Assembly: GCF_018417635.1 (NCBI RefSeq)
Contig: NZ_CP071007.1
Location: 4,216,501-4,280,500, forward strand
Direction of reading: 5' to 3'
DNA: 64,000 nucleotides
From: Pseudomonas sp. SORT22
GTDB taxonomy: Bacteria > Pseudomonadota > Gammaproteobacteria > Pseudomonadales > Pseudomonadaceae
Part shown: in pieces, positions 35,759 to 44,638 of the stretch
Numbering within the stretch: position 1 is the first letter of the stretch
Layout of the letters: every line of letters begins with the position of its first letter
Position numbers and translations under genes: made by a program
Notes under the pieces: model-generated
Seen by the model: the letters and a program-made list of their open reading frames with translations, nothing else
Database searches by the model: none
What the model was told of the DNA's origin: nothing

Positions 35759-36087
35759 GCGACAAGAACCCACGCCAGGCCATCGCCCTGACTTACGACG
35801 GTCAGCAGGCCCCGACCCTCAGCGCCAAGGGCGACGACGAGCTGGCCGAGGCAATCCTGAAGATTGCCCGCGAGCATGAAGTGCCGATCTACGAGAACGC
35901 CGAACTGGTGCGCCTGTTGGCGCGCATGGAATTGGGCGATCAGATCCCCGAGGCCCTGTACCTGACCATCGCCGAAATCATCGCTTTTGCCTGGCAGCTC
36001 AAGGGCAAGGTGCCGGTGGGGTTTGTCGACGAGGGGCCGCAGGAGCGCGATATCACCCCTACCGACCTGAGATTGCCGGGTACCTGA
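35755..36087 (+). CDS. Stand-alone FlhB C-terminal domain protein (export switch family)
   Basis: A 110-residue protein that matches only the cytoplasmic end of FlhB. Its NPRQAIALTYDGQQAPTLSA aligns with NPTHYAVALKYDPEKGAAPL at the autocleavage site of the true FlhB in this window (Asn270-His273), and IPEALYLTIAEIIAFAWQLK aligns with IPAGLYLAVAQVLAYVYQIR. No membrane helices are present. It begins just four residues before the site and has Thr and His replaced by Arg and Gln, so cleavage is not expected. It may stand in for the FlhB C-fragment. Coupled to the FliK-like gene by four bases. Confidence 0.8.
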   Translation: MSDKNPRQAIALTYDGQQAPTLSAKGDDELAEAILKIAREHEVPIYENAELVRLLARMELGDQIPEALYLTIAEIIAFAWQLKGKVPVGFVDEGPQERDITPTDLRLPGT

Positions 36088-36091
36088 AAGC

Positions 36092-36146
36092 ATCGCGGGG
36101 CAAGCCCGCTCCCACACAAAGTGTAGGAGCGGGCTTGCCCCGCGAT
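36092..36146. repeat. REP pair (TTGCCCC subtype) between convergent genes
   Basis: ATCGCGGGGCAAGCCCGCTCC (36092-36112) is the exact inverse of the 21 bases at 36126-36146, with 13 bases between. It lies between the FlhB-like gene and the convergent DUF2802 gene and can end transcription from both sides. Confidence 0.85.
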
Positions 36147-36162
36147 TGATTCACTGCAACCC

Positions 36163-36555
36163 TCAGCTGCGGTGCAACTTGCTCATCAACTCCGCCTCAG
36201 CCTGGGTCAAACCACAGGACTGGGTCAGCTCATCGACGCTGGCACCCATGCCCACCAGCCGCGCCGCTTGCGCAAACGACAGGCTGTTGGGGTCACGCTG
36301 CTCCAGTTGCAGGAGCTTGTCCGGCAAGGGCGCAACCACCGCGCGCAGCTCGTGCAGGGCTTCGCCCATACGCACGCTGCCGTTCTGGTAGTCGTCCAGG
36401 CTTTTGGCCAGGTCCTTGATGCGCTGGTCACGCACGGCATCGCCCTGGGCCTGTTGCGCGGCCAGCTCGCGCTGGCGCTTGCTGTAGTTCAGGAAGAACC
36501 ACAGGCTGACCGCCCAGAGCAGCGCCAGAAATATGACTGCAACCTCGAGGATCAA
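36163..36555 (-). CDS. DUF2802 domain protein at the end of the che operon
   Basis: A 130-residue protein with one N-terminal membrane helix (EVAVIFLALLWAVSLWFFL), a charged coiled-coil-like middle (about 24-85) and a C-terminal helical domain (NSLSFAQAARLVGMGASVDE, then CGLTQAEAELMSKLH) of DUF2802 type that resembles a small helix-turn-helix. The gene follows cheW by one base and is conserved in Pseudomonas motility clusters as I recall. The function is unknown. It starts with TTG 36555. Confidence 0.75.
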   Translation of the reverse strand: MILEVAVIFLALLWAVSLWFFLNYSKRQRELAAQQAQGDAVRDQRIKDLAKSLDDYQNGSVRMGEALHELRAVVAPLPDKLLQLEQRDPNSLSFAQAARLVGMGASVDELTQSCGLTQAEAELMSKLHRS

Positions 36556-36556
36556 C

Positions 36557-37036
36557 TCAGATGTTCTCCAGCTCGGACCACTCTTCCTCGGTCATCATTT
36601 TGTCCAGCTCGACCAGAATCAGCAGTTCGTTGTTCTTGTTGCACACACCCTGGATGAACTTGGCCGATTCTTCGTTGCCGACATTCGGCGCGGTCTCGAT
36701 TTCCGACTGACGCAGGTAAACCACTTCGGCAACGCTGTCGACCAGAATGCCGACCACTTGCTTGTCGGCTTCGATGATGACGATACGGGTGTTGTCGGTG
36801 ATCTCGCTGGACAGCAGGCCGAAGCGCTGGCGGGTGTCGATCACGGTGACCACGTTACCGCGCAGGTTGATGATGCCCAGCACGTAGCTCGGGGCACCCG
36901 GGACCGGGGCGATCTCGGTGTAGCGCAGGACTTCCTGCACCTGCATCACATTGATGCCGTAGGACTCGTTGTCCAGTTTGAAGGTCACCCACTGCAGGAT
37001 CGGATCTTCGGAACCTTGTGCAGACGATTTTTTCAT
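36557..37036 (-). CDS. cheW: Chemotaxis coupling protein CheW
   Basis: A 159-residue scaffold that joins chemoreceptors to CheA. The CheW beta-barrel motifs are YGINVMQVQEVLRYTEIAPV, SYVLGIINLRGNVVTVID and VGILVDSVAEVV. ATG 37036 (MKKSSAQG) is chosen; the frame extends five codons upstream. It lies in the cheYZAB-motCD-parCP-cheW block. Confidence 0.95.
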   Translation of the reverse strand: MKKSSAQGSEDPILQWVTFKLDNESYGINVMQVQEVLRYTEIAPVPGAPSYVLGIINLRGNVVTVIDTRQRFGLLSSEITDNTRIVIIEADKQVVGILVDSVAEVVYLRQSEIETAPNVGNEESAKFIQGVCNKNNELLILVELDKMMTEEEWSELENI

Positions 37037-37100
37037 TCCCCTATCCCTCAAATTCCGCCATCGGCGGTGTGCTCAGTGCGGTCGCGGCAGATGCGGCCGA

Positions 37101-37958
37101 TTATTTATGGGTGTTGTGCAGTTGCTTGACTGCGCCACTGGCGATCAACTCGGCCAGCTCGGCGACGTCGAGCAACGCGCACATGTGTTCAATCACGGTG
37201 CCGGCCAGCCATGGCCGCTGGCCACGCTGGCTGCGCCACTTGATCTCGTTGGGATCCAGGCGCAGCGAACGGCTGACCTGATGCACCGCCAGGCCCCATT
37301 CGTAGCCCTGGACCGAAATCACGTACTGCAGGCCCTGGCGAAAGTCGTCCCGGTAGCGGTCGGGCATGACCCAGCGGGCGGTGTCCAATACCTTGAGGTT
37401 GCCGCTCTGGCTCGGCAGGATGCCAAGGAACCAGTCAGGCTGGCCGAACAGTGGTGTCAGTTCATGGCCGGCCAGCGAGTAGATCGAGCCCAGGCACACC
37501 AGCGGTACCGCCAGGGTCAGGCCGGCAACATCGAACAGCAGGCATTCGAACGGCTCGGCGGCCCAGGCCGGACGGCCATCGATGGTGGCCGGCGGTACCG
37601 GTTGATTGGGCGCCGGCGGCAGGTGCACGTCCACCAGCGGCTCGACCGGTGCGACCTGGGCAACCTCAGGCACTTCGACCACAGGCTCCAGCACAGGCTC
37701 GACAACCGCTGGCAAGGTCAGCGGCAATACCGGCCGAGATGGCTCGGCAAACGGCCGTGGTTCGGGTTTTACCGCGGCCTGGGCCGCCACCTGGGCATCA
37801 CGGGCCTGCTCTTCGCGCACAGCCGCCTGGAATTCGTCGGGCTCAACCGAAGCTGGCAGCACTTCGTCGAGTTCTTCGGTGGCCTCCTGCAGCAAGCCAT
37901 CGAGGTAGCTCTGCAGGGCCATCTGCGGCCGGCTGGCAAGCTGTTGAGGACGATTCAT
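37101..37958 (-). CDS. parP: ParP-like CheW-domain protein
   Basis: A 285-residue protein with an alanine/proline/valine-rich linker (about 60-135) between a short N-terminal helix and a C-terminal CheW-like domain (FECLLFDVAGLTLAVPLVCL, GILPSQSGNLKVLDTARWVM). In Vibrio, ParP links CheA arrays to ParC at the cell pole and stops arrays from dispersing. Gene order parC-parP-cheW next to cheA supports that role. Its start overlaps the parC stop by TGATG. Confidence 0.85.
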   Translation of the reverse strand: MNRPQQLASRPQMALQSYLDGLLQEATEELDEVLPASVEPDEFQAAVREEQARDAQVAAQAAVKPEPRPFAEPSRPVLPLTLPAVVEPVLEPVVEVPEVAQVAPVEPLVDVHLPPAPNQPVPPATIDGRPAWAAEPFECLLFDVAGLTLAVPLVCLGSIYSLAGHELTPLFGQPDWFLGILPSQSGNLKVLDTARWVMPDRYRDDFRQGLQYVISVQGYEWGLAVHQVSRSLRLDPNEIKWRSQRGQRPWLAGTVIEHMCALLDVAELAELIASGAVKQLHNTHK

Positions 37959-38746
37959 CAGGCCACCTGCAAGGCGAGGTTCTGCGTCAGCAGGTGCTTG
38001 AGCAAGGCGCGGTAAGCCACCACGCCGCGGCTTTTGCCGTCGAACTGCGAGGGTGTCAAGCCAGCCCGGCTGGCGTCACGCAGGCGCGTGTCGACCGGGA
38101 TGTAGCCTTGCCAGATATGCTCGGGGTAAGCGTCGCGCAGCACCCGCAAGGTACCCATCGAGGCCTGGGTACGGCGGTCGAACAGGGTCGGCACGATGTG
38201 GTAAGGCAAGGCCTGCTTGCGCGAGCGGTTGACCATCGCCAGGGTGCTGACCATGCGCTCCAGGCCCTTGACCGCCAGGTACTCGGTTTGCACCGGGATC
38301 ACCAACTGCTGGCTGGCCGCCAGGGCGTTGACCATCAGCACGCCGAGCAACGGCGGGCTGTCGATGATGGCGTAGTCGAAATCCTGCCAAAGCTGCGCCA
38401 GAGACTTGGCGATCACCAGGCCCAGGCCACTCTGGCCCGGCGACTGGCGCTCAAGCACGGCCAGGGCGGTGCTCGAGGGCAGCAGCGAGATTTTCTCGTC
38501 GCTGGTGGGCAACAGCAATTGCCCGGGCAAGCCCTCGGGCACGGTGCCCTTGTGCAGGAACAGGTCGTAGCAACTGTGCTCCAGCGCATCGGGGTTGTGC
38601 CCGAAGTAGCTGGTCATCGACCCGTGCGGGTCGAGGTCGACTACAACCACACGCTTGCCCGCCTCGGCCAGCAGGCCGGCCAGGGCGATGGACGTGGTGG
38701 TCTTGCCGACTCCACCTTTTTGATTGGCTACTGCCCAGACTCTCAT
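37958..38746 (-). CDS. parC: ParA-like ATPase ParC for polar placement of chemotaxis arrays
   Basis: A 262-residue P-loop ATPase of the ParA/MinD class. The deviant Walker A is NQKGGVGKTTTSIAL, followed by VVVVDLDPHGS and the switch II region YAIIDSPPLLG. In Vibrio and Pseudomonas this type carries chemotaxis proteins to the pole. It is not the chromosome-partition ParA: no parB is nearby and the location is chemotaxis. Confidence 0.88.
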   Translation of the reverse strand: MRVWAVANQKGGVGKTTTSIALAGLLAEAGKRVVVVDLDPHGSMTSYFGHNPDALEHSCYDLFLHKGTVPEGLPGQLLLPTSDEKISLLPSSTALAVLERQSPGQSGLGLVIAKSLAQLWQDFDYAIIDSPPLLGVLMVNALAASQQLVIPVQTEYLAVKGLERMVSTLAMVNRSRKQALPYHIVPTLFDRRTQASMGTLRVLRDAYPEHIWQGYIPVDTRLRDASRAGLTPSQFDGKSRGVVAYRALLKHLLTQNLALQVA

Positions 38747-38791
38747 TGCGTTGCTTCCTCCCGGTACGGCAGCCTGCCCTGCCGGGATCGG

Positions 38792-39679
38792 TTATAGGGT
38801 CGGTGACGGGGAATTGACGCGATTGTCGCCCACCGTCGGTGCTACCGCTGGCGGTGCAGTTTGTGTGCCAGCCCGCTTCATCGCCGCGTCCGGGGTGGCA
38901 TTGGCGCTGCCAGTGCCAGTCAGGCTGCGGCGTACTTCGAGGTTGCGCGAGATCACCAGCACCACCCGTCGGTTGCGCGCCCGGCCTTCAGCGCTGTCGT
39001 TGGCGGCGATCGGCTGGAACTCGCCGTAACCGACCGATGCCATGCGCGCCGGGTTCACCCCTTCCATCGCCAGCAGGCGGACGATACTCGCCGCCCGTGC
39101 CGATGACAGCTCCCAGTTGGTCGGGTACTGCGCGGTGCGAATCGGCAGGTCGTCGGTAAAGCCTTCGACGTGCACCGGGTTGGCGAACGGCTTGAGGATC
39201 TTCGCCACCTTCTCGATGATGTTGAACGCGACGTCGCTGGGCATGGCGTCGCCGCTGCCGAACAGCAGCGACGAATTGAGTTCGATCTCGACCCACAGCT
39301 CGTTGCCGCGCACGGTCATCTGGTCGGACTTGATCAGGTCGCCGAAGGCGTCGCGCACGTCATCGGTGATGGTCTTGAGCGGGTCGCTGCTGGTTTGCGC
39401 CAGGCCCGCATCGACCTGCTCGCTGTCCTTGATCAACGGCTCGGCCGGCTTGACGCTGAGCGGGCGCTCGTCGCCAATGGGGATCGGCTTCATGCTCCGC
39501 TCGGGGTCGTTGAACACGCCGATCAGCGCCTGGGAAATGACCTTGTACTTGCCCTCGTTGATCGACGAGATCGAATACATGACCACGAAGAAGGCAAACA
39601 GCAAGGTGATGAAGTCGGCGTAGGACACCAGCCAGCGTTCGTGGTTTTCATGCTCTTCGGGTTGTCGACGGCGCGCCAT
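38792..39679 (-). CDS. motD: Flagellar stator subunit MotD (MotB-like)
   Basis: A 295-residue protein with one membrane helix after a basic N-terminus. SYADFITLLFAFFVVMYSIS holds the proton-binding Asp22. The C-terminal OmpA-like peptidoglycan-binding domain reads VEGFTDDLPIRTAQYPTNWE, LSSARAASIVRLL, then VGYGEFQP. With MotC it forms the second stator set of pseudomonads. The 45 bases before parC contain a possible small hairpin. Confidence 0.93.
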   Translation of the reverse strand: MARRRQPEEHENHERWLVSYADFITLLFAFFVVMYSISSINEGKYKVISQALIGVFNDPERSMKPIPIGDERPLSVKPAEPLIKDSEQVDAGLAQTSSDPLKTITDDVRDAFGDLIKSDQMTVRGNELWVEIELNSSLLFGSGDAMPSDVAFNIIEKVAKILKPFANPVHVEGFTDDLPIRTAQYPTNWELSSARAASIVRLLAMEGVNPARMASVGYGEFQPIAANDSAEGRARNRRVVLVISRNLEVRRSLTGTGSANATPDAAMKRAGTQTAPPAVAPTVGDNRVNSPSPTL

Positions 39680-39682
39680 GTG

Positions 39683-40423
39683 TTACTCCATGAAGCCCTG
39701 AAGCTTCAGCTCGATCGAGCGCGGGTTTTCGCCTTCGGCGATCGACAGCAAGCCTTCCAGAAGCATTTCCCGGTAGCGCGACTGACGCAGGGCCAGGGCC
39801 TTGAGCTTGTTGGCGATCGGCAGCAGGATCAGGTTGGCACTGGCAACACCGTAAATGGTGGCGACGAAGGCCACGGCAATGCCGTTGCCCAACTGCGACG
39901 GGTCAGCAAGATTGCCCATGACGTGAATCAGGCCCATCACCGCACCGATGATACCGATGGTCGGCGCATAGCCGCCCATGCTCTCGAACACCTTGGCGGC
40001 CTGCACGTCGCGGCTTTCCTGGGTGTAGAAATCCACCTCGAGAATGCTGCGAATGGCTTCCGGCTCGGCGCCGTCGACCAGCAACTGCAGACCTTTGCGT
40101 GCGTACGGGTCCGGCTCGGCATCGGCGACGCCTTCCAGGCCCAGCAGGCCTTCCTTGCGTGCGGTCAGCGACCAGTTGACGACCCGGTCGATACCGCCAG
40201 CCAGGTCGACCCGTGGCGGGAACAGGATCCAGCGCACGATCTGCAGCGCGCGCTTGAAGGCGCTCATCGGCGATTGCAGCAAGGCCGCCGCCAGGGTGCC
40301 GCCGAGCACGATCAAGGCCGCCGGGCCATTGAGCAGTGCCGACAGGTGGCCGCCTTCGAGGTAGTTGCCGCCAACGATGGCGACAAAGGCCAGGATGATC
40401 CCGATAAGGCTCAAGACATCCAT
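39683..40423 (-). CDS. motC: Flagellar stator subunit MotC (MotA-like)
   Basis: A 246-residue protein with four membrane helices (LIGIILAFVAIVGGNYLEGG at the start, GGYAPTIGIIGAVMGLIHVM later) and a cytoplasmic charged loop that contacts FliG. In P. aeruginosa MotCD gives torque in viscous settings and swarming. The start shares one base with the cheB stop (TGATG). Confidence 0.93.
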   Translation of the reverse strand: MDVLSLIGIILAFVAIVGGNYLEGGHLSALLNGPAALIVLGGTLAAALLQSPMSAFKRALQIVRWILFPPRVDLAGGIDRVVNWSLTARKEGLLGLEGVADAEPDPYARKGLQLLVDGAEPEAIRSILEVDFYTQESRDVQAAKVFESMGGYAPTIGIIGAVMGLIHVMGNLADPSQLGNGIAVAFVATIYGVASANLILLPIANKLKALALRQSRYREMLLEGLLSIAEGENPRSIELKLQGFME

Positions 40424-41541
40424 CAGACGCAGGCCTCGACCAGGTGCTTGCCGATCTCGTCCAGGCCATACACGGCGTCTGCCAGGTTGGCTTTGACGAT
40501 GGCCATGGGCATGCCGTAGATCACGCAGCTGGCTTCATCCTGGGCCCACACGGTGCTACCGCCCTGCTTGAGCAGGCGCGCACCTTCGCGGCCGTCGGCG
40601 CCCATGCCGGTGAGCACCACCGACAGCACCTTGTCGCCATAGGACTTGGCCGCCGAACCAAAGGTGATGTCCACGCACGGTTTGTAATTCAGGCGCTCGT
40701 CGCCCGGCAGGATCTTCACCGTGCCGCGGCCGTCGACCATCATCTGCTTGCCGCCAGGGGCCAGCAGGGCCAGGCCCGGGCGCAGCATGTCGCCGTCCTC
40801 GGCTTCCTTGACGCTGATCTTGCACAGCTTGTCGAGGCGCTCGGCAAACGCCTTGGTAAAGGCCGCCGGCATGTGCTGGATCAGCACGATCGGCGCCGGG
40901 AAGTTGGCCGGCAACTGGGTCAGAACCCGCTGCAGGGCAACCGGGCCGCCGGTGGAAGTACCGATGGCAACCAGCTTGTAGGGTTTGCGCTTGGGTGCCG
41001 GCGAAGCACTCGATGCTGGCGCAGCCGCTGCGCGCACAGGTGCTGCGGCGCGTGGTGCAGGCGTGCTGCCCAGGCTGCTGACGGCAGGTTGGGCGGCTGG
41101 CTGCGGCGCGGGCGCCGGGCTTGCGTAGGCACTGAAACGACGGTTGCTGCGGGAAATGGTATGAACCTTTTCACACAGCAGTTGCTTGACCTTCTCCGGG
41201 TTGCGCGAGATGTCTTCGAAGTTCTTCGGCAGGTAGTCGACCGCACCGGCATCCAGCGCATCGAGGGTGACGCGGGCGCCTTCGTGGGTCAGCGAGGAGA
41301 ACATCAGCACCGGGGTCGGGCAACGCTGCATGATGTGACGCACGGCGGTGATGCCATCCATCATGGGCATTTCGTAGTCCATGGTGATGACATCGGGCTT
41401 GAGCGACAGCGCCTGGTCGATCGCTTCCTTGCCATTGGTCGCGGTACCGACGACCTGGATAGTCGGGTCCGCTGAAAGAATTTCCGAGACGCGGCGGCGG
41501 AAGAAACCGGAATCATCCACCACCAGGACCTTGACTGCCAT
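40423..41541 (-). CDS. cheB: Chemotaxis protein-glutamate methylesterase CheB
   Basis: A 372-residue protein. The N-terminal receiver has [15 protein letters not shown] and Asp55 in [13 protein letters not shown]. An alanine/proline linker (about 140-182) follows. The C-terminal methylesterase has the Ser in [13 protein letters not shown], the His in [10 protein letters not shown] and the Asp in [11 protein letters not shown]. It removes methyl groups from receptors after CheA phosphorylates it. ATG 41541 (MAVKVLVV) is chosen; the frame runs two codons further. No cheR is in the window. Confidence 0.95.
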   Translation of the reverse strand: MAVKVLVVDDSGFFRRRVSEILSADPTIQVVGTATNGKEAIDQALSLKPDVITMDYEMPMMDGITAVRHIMQRCPTPVLMFSSLTHEGARVTLDALDAGAVDYLPKNFEDISRNPEKVKQLLCEKVHTISRSNRRFSAYASPAPAPQPAAQPAVSSLGSTPAPRAAAPVRAAAAPASSASPAPKRKPYKLVAIGTSTGGPVALQRVLTQLPANFPAPIVLIQHMPAAFTKAFAERLDKLCKISVKEAEDGDMLRPGLALLAPGGKQMMVDGRGTVKILPGDERLNYKPCVDITFGSAAKSYGDKVLSVVLTGMGADGREGARLLKQGGSTVWAQDEASCVIYGMPMAIVKANLADAVYGLDEIGKHLVEACV

Positions 41542-41557
41542 AAACACTCCATTAGGG

Positions 41558-41579
41558 GGCGCGGCATGTGAGCCGCGCC
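41558..41579 (-). other. Intercistronic hairpin between cheA and cheB
   Basis: GGCGCGGC (41558-41565) and GCCGCGCC (41572-41579) form a perfect eight-pair stem with a six-base loop. No T run follows on the transcribed strand. It may affect mRNA processing or the ratio of CheA to CheB. Confidence 0.5.
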
Positions 41580-41586
41580 ACCAGAA

Positions 41587-43818
41587 TCAAATACGCCGGG
41601 CGGCGTAACGCTTGAGCATGCTCGGTACGTCGAGGATCAGCGCAATGCGCCCGTCACCGGTAATGGTGGCGCCCGACATGCCCGGGGTGCCCTGGAGCAT
41701 CTTGCCCAGCGGCTTGATGACCACTTCTTCCTGGCCCACCAGTTGATCGACGACGAAGCCGATCCGCTGGGTACCCACCGAAAGGATCACCACATGGCCC
41801 TCGCGCTGCTCTTCATGAGCGGCCGAGCTGACCAGCCAGCGCTTGAGGTAGAACAGCGGCAAGGCCTTGTCACGCACGATCACCACTTCCTGGCCGTCGA
41901 CCACGTTGGTGCGCGACAGGTCGAGGTGGAAGATCTCGTTGACGTTGACCAACGGGAAGGCGAACGCCTGGTTGCCGAGCATGACCATCAGCGTCGGCAT
42001 GATCGCCAGGGTCAGCGGCACCTTGATGACGATCTTCGAGCCCAGGCCCTTGGTCGAGTAGATGTTGATCGAGCCGTTGAGCTGGGAAATCTTGGTTTTC
42101 ACCACGTCCATGCCCACGCCACGCCCGGACACGTCGGAAATCTCGGTCTTGGTCGAGAAGCCCGGGGCGAAGATCAGGTTGTAGCACTCGGTCTCGCTCA
42201 GGCGATCGGCGGCGTCCTTGTCCATCACTCCGCGCTTGACCGCAATGGCGCGCAGCACGTCGGCGTCCATGCCCTTGCCGTCATCGGAGATCGACAGCAG
42301 GATGTGGTCGCCTTCCTGTTCGGCCGAGAGCACTACCTTGCCGCCGCGGGACTTGCCCGAGGCTTCGCGCTCTTCCGGGGTTTCGACGCCATGGTCGACG
42401 GCGTTGCGCACCAAGTGCACCAGCGGGTCGGCCAGGGCCTCGACGAGGTTCTTGTCGAGGTCGGTCTCTTCGCCGACCAGCTCCAGGTTGATTTCTTTCT
42501 TCAACTGCCGGGCCAGGTCGCGAACCAGGCGCGGGAAGCGTCCGAAGACCTTCTTGATCGGCTGCATGCGGGTTTTCATCACCGCGGTCTGCAGGTCGGC
42601 GGTCACCACGTCGAGGTTCGACACGGCCTTGGACATGGCCTCGTCGCCACTGTTCAGGCCCAGACGCACCAGGCGGTTACGCACCAGCACCAGCTCGCCG
42701 ACCATGTTCATGATCTCGTCGAGCCGCGCGGTGTCGACCCGTACGGTGGTTTCGGTTTCGCTGGCAGGGTGCTTTTCGGCAGCCGGAGCGGCCTGGCGTG
42801 CAGGTGCAGGCGCCGCAGCCGCTGCTTTGGCCGCAGGGGCTGGCGCAGCAGCTGGCTTGGCGGCAGGTGCTGGCGCAGGCTTGGCCGCCGCTTTCGCAGG
42901 TGCTGCGCTGGCAGCTGGTGCAGCCGTGGCTACTGCGTCCGGCGCAAACTTGCCCTTGCCGTGCAGTTCGTCGAGCAGCGCTTCGAACTCGTGCTCGGAG
43001 ATGTGATCGCCAGCCGCGGCAGGCGCGCAGGCTTCCACAGGCGCGGCAGCAGCGCCCGGCAGTGCATCGACGGCAAAAGTACCCTTGCCGTGCAACTGGT
43101 CGAGCAGCGCTTCGAATTCATCGTCGGTGATGTCGCCACTGACATCGCCAGCGGCAGCTGCAGCAGCCGGTGCTTCAGCCGCGCCGCCGAGGTTGTCGGC
43201 GGCGAACTGGCCCTTGCCGTGCAACTGGTCAAGCAGCGACTCGAACTCGGCGTCGGTGATTTCGTCACCGGCAGGCTCGGCGTCCTGGGCTTGTGCCTCG
43301 GCCTTGACTGCATTGAGCGAGTCGAGCAGTTGCTCGAATTCGGTGTCGGTGATGTCCGCCTCGGCCTCGGCCGCCGGCGCTTCAAGCACCTCGGGCTCAG
43401 CGGCAGGGGCTGGCGCCTCGTCTTCCCCGGCAGGCTCGGCCAGGCGCGACAGCGCCGCCAGCAGCTCTGGGGTCGCCGGGGTGATGTCGCTGCGCTCGCG
43501 AACCTGGCCGAACATGCTGTTGACCGTGTCCAGGGCTTCCAGGACCACGTCCATCAGTTCGGAGTCGACGCGTCGGGCACCCTTGCGCAGGATGTCGAAC
43601 ACGTTTTCGGCGATATGGCAGCACTCCACCAGCTCGTTGAGCTGGAGGAAGCCGGCGCCCCCTTTTACAGTGTGAAAACCGCGAAAGATCGCATTGAGCA
43701 GGTCGGCATCATCCGGTCGGCTTTCCAGCTCGACCAATTGCTCGGACAGTTGCTCAAGAATTTCGCCGGCTTCTACCAGGAAATCCTGAAGGATTTCTTC
43801 ATCGGCGCCGAAGCTCAT
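41587..43818 (-). CDS. cheA: Chemotaxis histidine kinase CheA with internal repeats
   Basis: A 743-residue kinase. The P1 Hpt domain has His49 in IFRGFHTVKGGAGF. The P2 position is replaced by a long acidic and alanine/proline-rich region (about 130-350) with four copies of a short motif. The dimerisation helix follows (RLDEIMNMVGELVLVRNRL), then the ATP-binding domain with N-box HLVRNAVDHGVETPEE and SDDGKGMD and GRGVGMDVVKTKI. A CheW-like P5 ends the protein. It passes phosphate to CheY and CheB. No separate P2 domain is evident. It starts 12 bases after the cheZ stop. Confidence 0.95.
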   Translation of the reverse strand: MSFGADEEILQDFLVEAGEILEQLSEQLVELESRPDDADLLNAIFRGFHTVKGGAGFLQLNELVECCHIAENVFDILRKGARRVDSELMDVVLEALDTVNSMFGQVRERSDITPATPELLAALSRLAEPAGEDEAPAPAAEPEVLEAPAAEAEADITDTEFEQLLDSLNAVKAEAQAQDAEPAGDEITDAEFESLLDQLHGKGQFAADNLGGAAEAPAAAAAAGDVSGDITDDEFEALLDQLHGKGTFAVDALPGAAAAPVEACAPAAAGDHISEHEFEALLDELHGKGKFAPDAVATAAPAASAAPAKAAAKPAPAPAAKPAAAPAPAAKAAAAAPAPARQAAPAAEKHPASETETTVRVDTARLDEIMNMVGELVLVRNRLVRLGLNSGDEAMSKAVSNLDVVTADLQTAVMKTRMQPIKKVFGRFPRLVRDLARQLKKEINLELVGEETDLDKNLVEALADPLVHLVRNAVDHGVETPEEREASGKSRGGKVVLSAEQEGDHILLSISDDGKGMDADVLRAIAVKRGVMDKDAADRLSETECYNLIFAPGFSTKTEISDVSGRGVGMDVVKTKISQLNGSINIYSTKGLGSKIVIKVPLTLAIMPTLMVMLGNQAFAFPLVNVNEIFHLDLSRTNVVDGQEVVIVRDKALPLFYLKRWLVSSAAHEEQREGHVVILSVGTQRIGFVVDQLVGQEEVVIKPLGKMLQGTPGMSGATITGDGRIALILDVPSMLKRYAARRI
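42934..43356 (-). repeat. Four-copy repeat region inside cheA
   Basis: The motif (D/E/H)I(T/S)-(D/E)-x-EFE-x-LLD-x-L, then HGKG-x-FA in three copies, occurs at residues 155-175, 186-209, 229-252 and 272-295 of CheA. The last three are exactly 43 residues (129 bases) apart. At DNA level the copies share CCCTTGCCGTGCA and neighbouring bases. The intervening segments are Ala-rich spacers. Confidence 0.85.
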
Positions 43819-43830
43819 TAAACGTGCTCC

Positions 43831-44619
43831 CTAAAAACCCAGACTGGACAGCAGATCGTCGACATCGTCCTGACCGGACACAACGTCTTCACGCTTATCG
43901 GCATGAATCTGCGGACCTTCACCCCGAGTCGGATGTTTTTCTTGATCTTTTTCAGCGCGCAGCTGCTGGTGGTCATGTTCGATACCGGCAAAACGGTCAA
44001 CTTGACTTGCCATCAGCACGAGCTTGAGCAGATTGCTTTCTACTTCGGTGACCAGCGCCGTGACGCGTTTGATCACCTGGCCGGTCAGGTCTTGGTAGTC
44101 CTGAGCCAGAAGAATGTCATTGAGGTGGCTGGCGACCTTGCGGTTGCCCTCCTCGCTGCGCGTCAGGAAACTGTCGACACGCTTGGCCAGCTCACGGAAC
44201 TCCGGTGCCGCCACTTCGCGGCGCATGAAGCGCTGCCAGTCGACACTCAGCGCCTTGGCCTCGTCGCTCAGTTCGTTGAGTACCGGCGTGCTGGCTTCGA
44301 CCAGGTCCATGGTGCGGTTGGCCGCGCCCTCGGTCAGCTTGACCACGTAGGACAGGCGTTCGGTCGCATCGGTGATCTGCGACACTTCCTCGGCTTGCGG
44401 CATGTGCGGGTCGATCTGGAAACTGACGATCGCGCTGTGCAGCTCGCGGGTGAGTTTGCCGACTTCCTGATACAGGCCAAGGTCACGGGTCTGGTTCAGC
44501 TGATGGATCAGTTGCACCGCGTCGCCGAACTTGCCTCGTTCAAGGCTGTCGACCAGTTCCCGGGCGTGTTTCTTGAGTGTCGACTCAAACTCGCCCAAGG
44601 ATGATTGTGTTTGCTCCAT
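43831..44619 (-). CDS. cheZ: CheY phosphatase CheZ
   Basis: A 262-residue helical protein with the conserved LLAQDYQDLTGQVIKRV, which contains the Asp and Gln that act on CheY-phosphate, and a C-terminal CheY-binding peptide (DDVDDLLSSLGF). The loop before it is charged and probably disordered. It speeds dephosphorylation of CheY at the array. It lies 19 bases after cheY. Confidence 0.93.
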   Translation of the reverse strand: MEQTQSSLGEFESTLKKHARELVDSLERGKFGDAVQLIHQLNQTRDLGLYQEVGKLTRELHSAIVSFQIDPHMPQAEEVSQITDATERLSYVVKLTEGAANRTMDLVEASTPVLNELSDEAKALSVDWQRFMRREVAAPEFRELAKRVDSFLTRSEEGNRKVASHLNDILLAQDYQDLTGQVIKRVTALVTEVESNLLKLVLMASQVDRFAGIEHDHQQLRAEKDQEKHPTRGEGPQIHADKREDVVSGQDDVDDLLSSLGF

Positions 44620-44638
44620 AGCGCCCCCGTGGCGTACC

